From: Acestrorhynchus altus
Taxonomy: Eukaryota; Chordata; Actinopteri; Characiformes; Acestrorhynchidae
DNA length: 64,000 bases
Assembly (NCBI GenBank): GCA_034509495.1
Contig: CM067506.1
Span: 23,821,069 to 23,885,068 of the forward strand
Direction: 5' to 3'
Shown: positions 39,700 through 52,100 of the stretch, one piece after another
Layout: every line of letters starts with the position of its first letter
Position numbering within the stretch: position 1 is the stretch's first letter
Program-made: the position numbers and the translations under genes
The notes under the pieces: model-generated
What the model saw: the letters and a program-made list of their open reading frames with translations, nothing else
Databases searched by the model: none
What the model was told of the DNA's origin: nothing

Positions 39700-41177
39700 A
39701 CTGATTAGCCATAATATTATGACCACCTCCTTGTCTCTACACTTACTCTCCATTTGATGAGCTCCACTGACCATACAGGAACACTTTGTTATTCTGAAAA
39801 TGTCTGTAGTCCAAAAAAAAGTGGACTGTAGTCCATCTTTTTCTCAGCATACTTTAGCATTCTCTCACCCTGTTCTTCAATGTTTGGACCCCACAGGACC
39901 ACCACAGAACGGGAATTATGTGGGTGGTAGGACCTCAGCACTGCAGTGACACTGACTTGGTAGTGTTTTAGTGTGTGTGTGTTGTGCTTGTATGAGTAGA
40001 TCAGACACAGCAGTGATGCTGGAGGTTTCAAACACTGTCCATTCACTGTCCACTCCTACCCAGTTGCTCTACCTTGTAGATGTAAAGTCAAAGACAGAAA
40101 CTCATCTGTTTCTGCTCAGGTTGTGTTGGTCATCCTCTAGTCCTTCATCAGTGCTTACAGGATACTATCTGCAGGACGCTTCTGGCTGGATCTTTCTGGT
40201 TGATGGACTATTCTCAGTACAACAGTCACACTAAGGGGATTAGTCCATCAAAAATGGAACATGCTGGGTAGGTTAGGCATCTAGGAACTTGAGTAATTCA
40301 AACCATGTTTGTAATGTAAATAAGGACAGACCACTGTACCTGAGTGACTGTACAAGTTTGTCCTGTTCTGCATTACATTACATTCTGACTCATGCTGTTG
40401 TGTTAATAGCATCCTTAATTCAAGCAGTTTAAAGAGTTCAAGAGGGATCGCATCTAAGTGCTCCAGGAAGTAGGATGGTCTTATTAAAGTACTGTGTGTC
40501 ATTCTGGTTGCACAGATATTACCATAGCATAGTAATGGCAGCAATGGAAAGAAGAAGACCTACATGAATCATGGAGAGGGATAACTGATGAATTCTTTGA
40601 CATGTGTTGGGTGACCAATGAGCAATGATACCCTCCATGAGTTTGTCATGGATTCACTCAGAATGGCAGCGGGTCATCTTCAGTGATAAGTCCTTCTTTT
40701 GCCTTGGTGGAGATAACAAATAAATAAAACAGCTGCTTCGCCACACCTATCCCTGATTGAAAATGTGTGTGACGCTATTAACACTCCACCCCTACTGCAA
40801 AGTCCGCAGGAACTGAGTGAAAATGTTCAACCAGCATGGGCTGAATTATCACAGGACACCATTAGGTGTCCATTCAGAGACATCTGGCATTCCATTATAT
40901 TCAACACCATACTGAGAGACACTTCTTATTGGTCCATTCATTATGAGATGTAACTTAGGTCAAAAATTTAATTATAGCAACAATGAAGATACAGATTTTT
41001 TTTTTTTTACAGATTTTTGAGTGACAGCAACAATATTTTACATATAACAGTGACTTGGCTGTTTTAAAACACACAACCTTTGATATTCTTTTGATATTCT
41101 ACAGTGTGGTGGTTCCAGACTGATGACATCACCACTACCTACCTTTTCTGTATGAGCTGTATTTTCTGCAGATGGCC

Positions 41178-41219
<42 letters not shown>

Positions 41220-43082
41220 TTAAAGAAACTTTTTTAGGGCAGTACTTTTCAGAGCAGAACTGGGTTAGATAGTGAAGATGCAGTCTTTTTAAGGAAAGAT
41301 GCATTGCATTCTATATTGTTTTAAGTTTCTGACATTCTTGTAAGTAAGCCACATAGGTCTTATCTCTCTGTAGAGCTTCTTAAAAATTATTTTCTTTCTC
41401 TCTGGCCTCACATGTCACCTGAACTCCTCAGCCTGCCTGTAATTCAAGCTGAGTTACGCAGTCTTGCCAGAAGAAAAAGAAAATAATATCGGCAAGTAGT
41501 TAATCAAAGCTCACAAGTTCCTTTTTCAGATCTGCGTGAGATCAGTTATTTAATGCTCTTACAAGAGCTGAGGAAAATATGAATGACATCCATGAAGTAC
41601 TTTACCATTAAAAGCAGCTGGATATGACAGAGTACACAATTTTACAGTGAAAACAGTGGAACATAATTATTTCTGGTAATTTAATACGCTTTTCATATCT
41701 GCATGTTTAAATCCTGTTAAGTCGTTCTCTTAAATGATTTTTAAGTGATTCAGTTAGTTTGTAAACATTATTGTAGATTGTGGGTAAATCATGAGCTCAG
41801 CGCTTCACTCCTGTGCGTCATACCCATTTCTTCCGATCGCCTCTGGCACTTGAAATGTCCCATGTGCTCAGGAATAAACAGCAAACGGTCAGTGCAGGGA
41901 CACACATGCGCACATGGTACCCTTCCATAAAACATGCCAAGAGTAAACACGAGGCCAACGTCATGGAAAGCTCTGACACTACCACTGTATTTGTGTGTGA
42001 GTGTAACTGCATGTCATGAAGCTCCCTCTGTCAAGAGACTAAATGAAGCTCTTAGGCTCTATGCAAACACAAGTTCCACAGCATAGAAGCCCCATTAAGC
42101 GCCCTCGTCTTGCAGGGTGAACTGAGCGGGACCATGCTTTAGGGTGACAGCTTGGCAGAGCTTGCCCCTATGGAGCCCAAATGTTCAATAAACGGAGTGC
42201 TGTGAGCGTAAACAGCAGGTTTGGAGAGTGTGTGTTCTGGCTAGCATAACGCAGCAGCTCATCAGACAGAGAGGCTGCATGTTTGCACTGCTCTCTGCAC
42301 TCTGAGGCCTCACTCCAACTCACTCTTCTCTCTTTTCCTCTGTTTCCCAGGGGACTGGGAGTGCTATCCATTGGACCCCACTGTATGGCATGTATGTATT
42401 TTTATAGCGCATTAGATGATCTGTTAAGTGTTATGGATTGTATGGTTTTGACAAATGACACATTTAATGTAGAAAGGTTTCAGTACACACCACAGTACAT
42501 ACACCACAATTTAAAGTCTGGAATCACTGTTCAAATGTTTGGGATTTTCAGTAATATAAAATTAAATAATATATAACTGTGACTTCCAATTTTGAATTCC
42601 AATTTTAGAGCAGCATCTACTATCCAATGGACAACATGTAGCTCAATTTTTTGAAGATTGTAGCTATTCACTGTACATTCATCCACTCACAGAGACACAC
42701 ACACATACACACACACACACACACACATACACACATGCACACACGTTTATATATCATATTTATACATATCATAGTCATATTTTATTTTCTTTAGATGTGA
42801 ATTGAAATTGCAAGCCTTTTTTATTTTCTCGGGATCAATGTGGCTTGTAGTGCATGAAAATCAGAATTTCAGAATCTCAAATTAATAGATTGTTTAGTTT
42901 TGATTGAATACATTTCTAATCAGACTTGGTCAAAATTTCTAGGCATGGATTAGAAGGGCACTGAGCTGTGGAGCAGTGGAACTGTGTTGTCTGGAATGAA
43001 GGTGTTCCAACAAATACTTTTGGGATGAGTTGGGGAGTTGAGTGGTTTTGTGTGGTTTTTTTTCTAGCTGTATATGTTTATT

Positions 43083-43144
<62 letters not shown>

Positions 43145-46100
43145 TGTGTGTGTTTGTGTGTGTGTCTGTGTGTGTTTATGTGAATGAAGGTGAAGTGAGG
43201 GTTAGATGTAATGAGAGAGTTTCAGAACTGATGGGATTAAATCACTGCCTTGTTCTCTCCAGCATCCAGTTACATGGCAACCCTCCAAGGAAGGTGATCA
43301 TTTAATCGGCCGAATCACTCTGAGCAAGCGCACGGCCATGCCGAAAGAGGCTGGAGCACTGCTGGGGCTAAAGGTTAGGTGACACACACTGCTCTGATGC
43401 CAATAACACCCTGTTACATGCACATACACGGGTCCACCTAATGTAATTTTCCGTGAGTTGCAGGTTTTTCACATGATAGTGACTATATTCCTTCTTGCTC
43501 TGTACTCTCAGAGGCCCTTTCCCTGTGTTGAGTGTGTTGTGGTGTGTTTTGTTGTAATGTAATGTGTGTGTAGGTGGTAGGGGGAAAGATCACAGAAACA
43601 GGGAGACTCGGGGCCTTCATCACCAAAGTCAAAAAGGGAAGCCTGGCAGACGTGGTGGGGCATTTACGGGCAGGTTAGTTCAGTCATTTTCCTGTCATTT
43701 ATCTGTTAGCACTTGATAGATCAAATCTCTGAGATGAATAATAAATCATGTACAACATAACCAGGACTTTACATTTTTACAATATTTTGTGTTTTCCCTG
43801 ATCAGCAATAACATTAACACCACCTTAGATGGTGTAGGTCCTATTATTGTAAATATGGCTCTACCCATCGAGGCATGGACTCCACAAGACATAGACCTTT
43901 CAATTAATATGTACTACAGCAGCTCATCTGAGGGTTGGACCAAACGGGTTAGCCTTCATTCCTCATGCACAACACTGAACCTTATCTCTGAACCTTGTCA
44001 CTGAACCTCTCATCTGTTTTTCTGTAGCACAATTGCACACCCTGGAAAATCTGCTGCTGACCAAGTTGTCTAACCATTAGTTGGGCCCTTGTCACAATGG
44101 CTTAGAACTTAGACATTTTTCTTGCTTTCAACACATCAACTTTAAGAATTGACTGCCCACTTGCTGCCTGATATGTGTATCCCACCCCTTGACTGATGCC
44201 ATTGTAACCAGATAATCAATGTTATTCTCTTCACTTTATATCAGGGGTTATAATGTTTATGGCTGATTTGGTATTTGTCTCACCCTGAAGAGGAGAGAAA
44301 ATTAAAGAGTTGGACGTTATTTTTTATCTTTTATCTCTAGGAGATGAGGTGCTACAGTGGAATGGTAAATCATTACCAGGATTAACTAAGAAGGAAGTTT
44401 ACAATATCATTTTGGATTCCCAAATGGAACCCCAAGTCGAATTAGTTGTTTCAAGGCCCATTGGGTAAGTCTTCCATTACCTTCCTACTGTTATTAAAGA
44501 AATCTGTTCTTTTTAGCCAAATCTAGTATTTTTTCAGTGGCAAATTACCTCCAGAATCTCTTAAGCACAGAGATTTGTCATAGTCTATTCAAGCGGAAGC
44601 CTGCACTAAAGTGTTTGCTCGGTTTAGCCGAATTGAGCATTGCAGAGTTCTGCTGTAATTTATGTTTCTATTGTGTTTAGTTTTCACTATTAGCCATTGT
44701 ATTCTCCTTTGCTCTGTCCTCCTACCTCTTTAAAAAGATGTATTCATTGATTTCCCTCCAAACACTCGCGAAGGGTGTATAAATCTTGCCAGTAAGTAAA
44801 ACAAACTCCTCATCCCTCCCCAACTCTCTCCCCATTTGCCTCTGTCGATTTCCCCACAGAAAGTGCAGCCCTCGAAGAAAAAGGTGGAAACTGTTCTGCT
44901 TACATTCCCCAGTTACTCCTATTGTTTATCAACTGACCCTACGATGTTTGGTTCAGATCGTACTGTGGCTCTGCTTTATATGCATAGATGTGTGAGATGT
45001 ATAAAAAACAATAGGGATGACAATTATATGACTTAATTTTGTTTTTCCAGTGATATACCAAGAATACCAGAAACATCACACCCTCCATTAGAATCTAGTA
45101 GGTACAACCTCAAACATCATGTTCAGGATTAAGTGTTGTTTGCTTAGCCCTCAGTTCAACATGGTGCCAGTTGTGATTTTAGTGGTGCTTTTGTCATCTC
45201 TGTGGCTATACAGCAGGTTCAAGCTCCTTCGAGTCTCAGAAGATGGAGCGGCCATCTATATCTGTCCTCTCCCCTTCTAGCCCCAGTGGCCTGAGAGATG
45301 CACCCCAGCTTCTGCCTGGACAGCTCTCGGTGGGGATCATGCTGCACAGCTCATGCTATTTTTGCACTGTGCTTTCTACTTATTAGCTATGTATAAAATG
45401 AATGCTTGTGTGTCTTGCAGGTGAAAATGTGGTATGATAAGGTTGGCCATCAGTTGATAGTGAACGTTCTCCAGGCCAAAGAGCTGCCCACCAGGCTGGA
45501 TGGACGACCCCGAAACCCTTACGTCAAAATGTACTTCCTGCCAGATAGAAGGTGCTCAGAGTTTAAAGACCTTTAAAATACTGACCTTCAAGAGCAGAAG
45601 CCACACTTGGACCCATTTAGAGCATTCTATATAGCCTGTGATCTTTGGTTATTGTCATATTTTTTTTCTTTGCTAACAAATAGCATTTTCCACAGATTGA
45701 ATGTTGTGATCTCATGTTGCTTTGCCAGTGATAAAAGCAAGAGGAGAACGAAGACGGTCAAGAAGAGTTTGGAGCCCAAGTGGAACCAGACCTTTGTATA
45801 CTCCCATGTGCACCGGCGGGATTTCAGAGAGCACATGCTGGAGATTACAGTGTGGGACCAGCCAAGAGTGCAGGATGAGGAAAGTGACTTTCTGGGAGAG
45901 GTATGTAAAACAGCATTCACTTTTATACTTGTGTAAAAAAAAATCTATTTTAACTGGATCTGAGATGAATAAGACATAGTAGAAGTTGTAGATCCCAATG
46001 TGGGGTAAATATTATGTAAAAATACATAATAAACACACACATAAATAAGCATACACTAAATATTGTCTATGAAAGAATCTCCGTTTTATTTGAATTATTT

Positions 46101-49100
46101 TACATATAAATATCACGTTTTGTTAATTCACTGTTAAATATGTGCACTGAAGAGGAACTCCAGAGAAAGAGTGAATGGAGGCAATGATTATATTTTAATA
46201 TTCATTTTAATCCAATAACATTAAATCAAATCAAATCAAATGTATTTTTATAGCACTTTTTACAACTCAGCTTTACAGAGATAAAAAAAATCAATAATCA
46301 TCAAATTAAGATGATTGATAATACACTGAACATAACGGATAAAAGGCATAAACCCCCAAAGGGTTGAGCCAAAGGGTAACAGTGTCAAGGGAAAAACTCC
46401 ATTCAGAGCTGGAAACCTTGGGAGGAACCAGAGGGGACCCATCCTCCTCTGGTCAACTACTCATACATTATTGAAAAGGGGGAAAAGTGGACAACCACAA
46501 TCATATGTACTGGAGGTGATGTTGGTGATGGCAAGTGGGCAACTATTTCAAGGCAGGGTGGGAAACTAGTTCAAGTTTCAACAAATTGTAATTAAACTTC
46601 AAAGCTTTCTTCGAGATAAAACAGTGGTACATTCCTACACTACTACAACGTCCTCGTTCATTTAGACTTAGTGCTTTAGAAAAGCACCAATCATTCATCA
46701 GTTCACGTTTCTGTTTCTTAGAATGGAAAAGTAAAGGCAATGACCACGTGCCTTGTAACATATTCTCTGTACAAATGCATATCGTGTAGTCACATCATGA
46801 TGATTTGGGACAAATTCATATAGCAGTGCTCTTTTTCCACTCATCATTACTGTTATTGAGTGTGTTGTGTATATATGGTAATTTGGACAAATTATACAAA
46901 AACGTTACCCCGTGTGAATTAGGAAGACACATTACCATAATAAATTGCATTACATATGTTCAGCAGTTAAATTAACTCTGTTTATACAGTACTTTCTTGT
47001 AGCTTTCTGTGTTCATGTATCTGTTTTTCATTTTTCTGTAGATCTTGATTGAGCTGGAGACTGCTCTGCTGGATGATAAGCCTCACTGGTACAAGCTGCA
47101 GACTCATGACCTCTCTTCCATCCCGCTACCCCACCCCTCGCCATACCTGTCCCGCAGACACACCCACACAGACACGCCCACCAAGAAGCTGCAGCGTGAG
47201 TGGATGAGGAGGACAATGTCCTGTTTAAATGTGTGAATGCTGGGTGTGGAATGGAAGGATGAAACCATACTCATTTCACTGCTTTCAGAGAGTCAAACAT
47301 GCACTTCTCTTATGACAAATTCAACTTGATAACTTAAGAGACTATCATCGCTGTTGTGAAACAACACTTAAAAAGGGGCGAAAGCTTCTCATCAATGCTT
47401 TGGTTGAGTTTGTAAATTCATGAATGTCTTTAATATTGTGTGTTTGTGTGTGTGTGTGTATTTGTGACTGGTTTGCTGCTGTATATGTGCATTCGTGTAT
47501 ATGTTGTCTTTTCTCTCATCTAAGAATCACATGTTCATTTATATATGAATGTTTTTCTCCCTGTTTGTCTTGTCTGTATTTAAAATTGTCTGTCTGTCTG
47601 TTCGTCTGTCTACAAATGTATATTTGTATGTATGTGTATATGTGTGCAGGCTCTCAGCGTATCACAGAAACAGATTATGATGATGGTATTGGCATAGTGG
47701 CTGCAGGTGGGTGGGGGGCATGGCACCACTAACCTCTGTACCTGCACTGATATTTGTGCAATAGAACACAAAAAGAGAGAAGCAAGCAGCCAGCAGATGT
47801 CTTTCCCTGCTAATGAAAGCCTCTGCTGTTGACCTCCTGGAGACAATGCACCAATGAGACAGTGCAGCATATCATTAGCGTATTTATTCATCATGTGCTG
47901 TCTCATCTTCACATGCTGCTTTTTAATGTTTTAAACATTAAAGATTGCCAGTTTATTAAGTACATGTGCCTAGTAGCTCAGTGTGCCTTGTTTGCTCTTC
48001 AGAACAGCATGAAGACACCAGGGTATGAATTCCACAGGATGCTAGATGCTTTGAGGGGAAATGTTCTACTAATAAGTACTAATAAGTACTGATGTATGCT
48101 CAGCCTTGTCCATTTCATGCAAAGTAAGGTTGATATCTGTATTTGGTGATACCTGCCATATCAGGTATCTATACATGAAGGTGTACTTTCATGTGTGGAT
48201 AAACTACAGATATGGGTGTATTGACTTTGTCAGCAAGAGTGGGCCTCATTCATCTTCCTAAGAAATTTCTTCAGTTAGTTCTTGATTAAACATCAGATTC
48301 ATTGTCATGTTTTTAAAAAACACAGTGCATCCTCATAAATTGAACACATCCCAAATTGAAAACAAACATCTTGAAAATTGGCATAAAAATTGTGGGTTTT
48401 AAGATCGTTCTTCTTAAGAATGGTTGTTGCAGGCTGTGCGTGGCTCAGCGGTCTAATGATTTAGCACTATGATCTGAAGTTTCGCAGGTTCCAATCCCTA
48501 TTCATGCTGCTTGCCATCGGCAGCCAGAGTATGACAGGGTGGGTAGATGGCGCTCTCTCCCCACAATACACCCAGTGCAATGCTGGCCAGCACAGGCACC
48601 TTTGACCACCCTAATCCACAAGTCGTTGGTAGACCATTGAAATGGCTGTGTGTGAAATGCCAAAGACAACTGCCATTTAGGAACAGGCATGCCCAGATCC
48701 AAGTGTCATGCCACACTGAAACCCACTAAGATCACTCGTCTTGCCCATTACAGCACGCAACTGCGCACTGATGCTAGATACTATAACTCTGCCTGACAAT
48801 ACACAAACTGGAGTAATGTGACATATAACTTGATGGAATGTGCAATTTGCATGAAGAAACACAGTGTACTTAATATACTGGCAGCTCAGTGTTTATTGTT
48901 TAAAACTAGAGCACTGTTTTTGGGGAGACTTGTACTTAGAGCATCTCTACAGGCAGTGTCCTGTCTCCAGTGCTTTTCTCTGTAGAGTAGACCTTGAATG
49001 CTCAACACAGTGCAAGATGTGCATGACATCACTGGAGGATTAGAAAAGCCAAAGTAGTTTGCACAAAGGAAGGCCACTGTGTCCTCCCCTCAGAGTTACA

Positions 49101-52100
49101 AGTCACATTTGATGTGTTACCTCACACTTTTCTCTGCATGGTAGAGAGTAGAAAATGATATGAAAAGTGTTTGTGGTAGTTCTAATCCTAGATACCTTGC
49201 TTTCATTCTCCAAAAACAGCACATCTTGGTGACTGTGAGTTCTGTTGTGGCTTTGTGAATTTGCATCACTAGCTGTTGCTTATAGCAGGGGTTCTCAACT
49301 TTTTCCAGCTCATGGTCCACCTGTTTATATCTAGAAAGCATACTGGGCCACAAAGCAAGAAAACTGCCACCTTTTGTAAAATTGTTTCTGCCTTTAATTT
49401 CCCAAGTGCTAAGACTGAAAACGTGAGAATTAAGTCCTGAGCAATAGCTTAAAAAATCATGTCTTCATGAAAATATCTCTGCAAAATATACCTCAAATCA
49501 TGGGCATGACTTTGACTTATACCACATTTTTCATGTATGACTATAATTTAAAGTAGTATTGTCAGCCCACCATGGACCACTGCCCCCTCCCCCTCGAGGA
49601 GTGGTCTGCAGACCACTAGTGAGTGCTTCACAGCCTACTGGTGGTCCTTGGCCCACAGGTTGAGAAACCCTGGCTTACGGCATGAGTGAGACTCTCTCTA
49701 GGCTCTAACATTCTCAGCCCAATACTCAATAAATGCAAAATTCTCAATCAGTACATGAATAAATGTGATGTAAAATCCGATGTAATTTTTATGTAATATT
49801 AGCTAAAGGAAGATGCATGTCAACTATTTTGCTGGATAAATGCCACATATTCAGTTTGAGACATTGGCCTGGTATGGGGTAGGGGGAGTTATTTCCATCC
49901 AGTGTTTGATCATCAGAGTAAATAGATGTGGTTGTTGTTTTGGAGAAGTAGACTAAAGAATGAAATGGGTATCTTTTATTATTTTTATTTATTTTATTAT
50001 TTATTATATTTGCATGCATACTTCAACCTGTACTGAACAGAACCTCTATGTTTGTTTTTTCCTTTTAACATTTTTTACGGTACTTTTTGAAATATTACTT
50101 TTATTACTTGTGTTTTTTTCTATTTATAGCTGCAGAAAATCGACCAAGGGAAAGGGAGAGGGAGAGGGAGAGGGAGAGAGATAGGGAGAGGGAAAGGGAT
50201 AGAGAGAGAGAGCGGACTACGCTAGAAGTTCCTGAGCAACAGAGGCCGACGCATCATCGCTCTCGTTCCGTTTCCCCTCATAGAGATGAGGAGAGCAGGG
50301 CCAGGTCACGGCCTGCTAACATCCCCATGCAGAGGTAACGCACCCCATAGGACAGTATCTGTTTTTTTTTTCACATCATTTCACTATTTCAAATTTTACC
50401 TCACATTAATGTTTTTAATATAATGATTTCCTATTGATTCAGATATACAACAGTGCTGATGAAGAGTAAATAAAAAGTGACTTCTCACTGTTCTATGTCC
50501 GTCTGTCTGTCTCTCTTCCTGCCTCTCTCTCCCGCTCTCTACAGGAGTTTAGATGAGGTTCAGCATAGCCGTCGATCTCGGTCCCCCACTCGTTATCATG
50601 ACCGTGGCCGTGTACAAGAGAGAGAGTATGTGGATGACAGGTAAAGAGGTGTCTGAGCTTGTATGTGACATTAATTAATAAAATATTTTGCTTACTTCTA
50701 AGTGCCTTACAGCATGTCTTTTGTCTGTATGGGCAGAAGAGGTCTTTCAAATACAACGAGTCTCCATTGTTTTTGAATGAAATGACTGAAGGATGATTGG
50801 CTGTCTGATATTTCATTGCTTTATAATTCTTTGTATGTCATTTTGACTGTAATATTACCTTTTTTTAAGGGAAAACCACGAGAGAACACCTTTTCTCAAC
50901 ATTTGACCTTAGCTGGCCTGTTCAATTGCAGTGCATCTTACATGAATAGACTTCTACCTCTGAAAAGTTTTGCATTCCATGGAAAATCCATATTTTGATT
51001 GCTTTTTTAAAATGATGTATCCAGTATTTTTTATCATTTTTTTACTATTTCACATCCTTATTCCAAAGTCACAATTTCACACAATCATTAATGTCTTTAA
51101 AACATACATGTTGAGGTATCCCATAATAAGCTCTGTAATTAAAAACAGATTGTTCCTTAAATGAGTGCCCCCCATCATGCCTTTAATTTACTCTTGTTCT
51201 AAAGATTATGATACTCTGCTCAGAGTCTTGTTATACCCATGCTTTTTCTTTGTGTTTGCTTGTTTATTGTTTGGTATGTTTGTTGTTTGTTTATTCCCTC
51301 ATGTGTCACCCATCTTCATGGTAATTGCAGTGAGGTCATCATGATACACAGATCAATGCGGGGTAGGAGCGCAGAGTGCCTGCACACCAAAAGGTAAAAT
51401 GTTAGACTCGGATTGGCTCTTCACTAGGAAAGAGAGTATTGTTTGATTATGGTCAGCTTTCTTTGTCCTTTGAAGTGTATTGAGTTTGGTTTAATGTGTG
51501 TAGTTAGATGCTGTCATGTTTTTTCCATATGCTCTTCCTCAAGTGTTTCTATTCAACCCTTGCACAGTAGCTCTCTGACTAGAACCATTAGCAATGGAAC
51601 TTTACACTCCTTGGTGGCACACAGCCCAAATTCAGCACCAGTCATCTCTACAAGACAACAGTTTAGTTAACCTCAGAATAACCATCATACTTTATTCAAC
51701 TGTTATTGTGACATTTATTAAATTCAGTATCAGTGAGGAACCTAGATAACCTTACATAGAGAGGCCAAGTGACTGGCAGGAGCTGGTTCTTAAGTAAAGC
51801 ATGACCTTTTTATTTGCTTTCTAGTTTATATTTGCTGTTGTTTTACTTTGTTTTACTGTGTCCACTTCTTGCATGCTTGCACGTTGTTCTAACATCAGAA
51901 GGTGCTCTATGTACAGTAGCACACTCCCACCTAAGATGCCTCTCTTAGTCAATGGCATTCATAAAGACATCTATAGGTAAGGAGGCAAAAGGCACATACA
52001 AAAAGAGCTTGTTGTAGCATTCTTCTTCCCTCTGCATCTACACATGTAGGTTAGACTTCTTATGCTGCCTTCTTATGATCTGGCAGTTCTGTGAAACTAT

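Larger units (their letters stand above)
38286..42350 (+). other. intron before the microexon, 4.1 kb
   Basis: It holds two GA/CT simple repeats, a foldback-element fragment, a transposase remnant and a GT repeat, listed separately. The stretches 38290-38830, 38920-39620 and 41220-42350 show nothing I can identify. Confidence 0.8.
42392..43262 (+). other. intron between microexon and PDZ exon, 871 nt
   Basis: It contains a CA repeat, a MITE fragment and a long GT repeat. A small exon matching the mammalian SRETSPISS segment was searched for and not found. Confidence 0.75.
47707..50129 (+). other. intron, 2.4 kb
   Basis: It contains a tRNA-derived SINE and a hAT-type MITE, listed separately. 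The rest shows nothing I can name. Confidence 0.8.

Noticed and set aside
44786..45036. Possible extra exon after TTTCCCCACAG near 44850
   Set aside because: It has no RIM homology and no in-frame donor, and the neighbouring exons already join in phase with the family sequence.
48425..48500. Possible functional tRNA gene
   Set aside because: A- and B-boxes are present, but the sequence continues into a SINE body with a sister copy at 23180.
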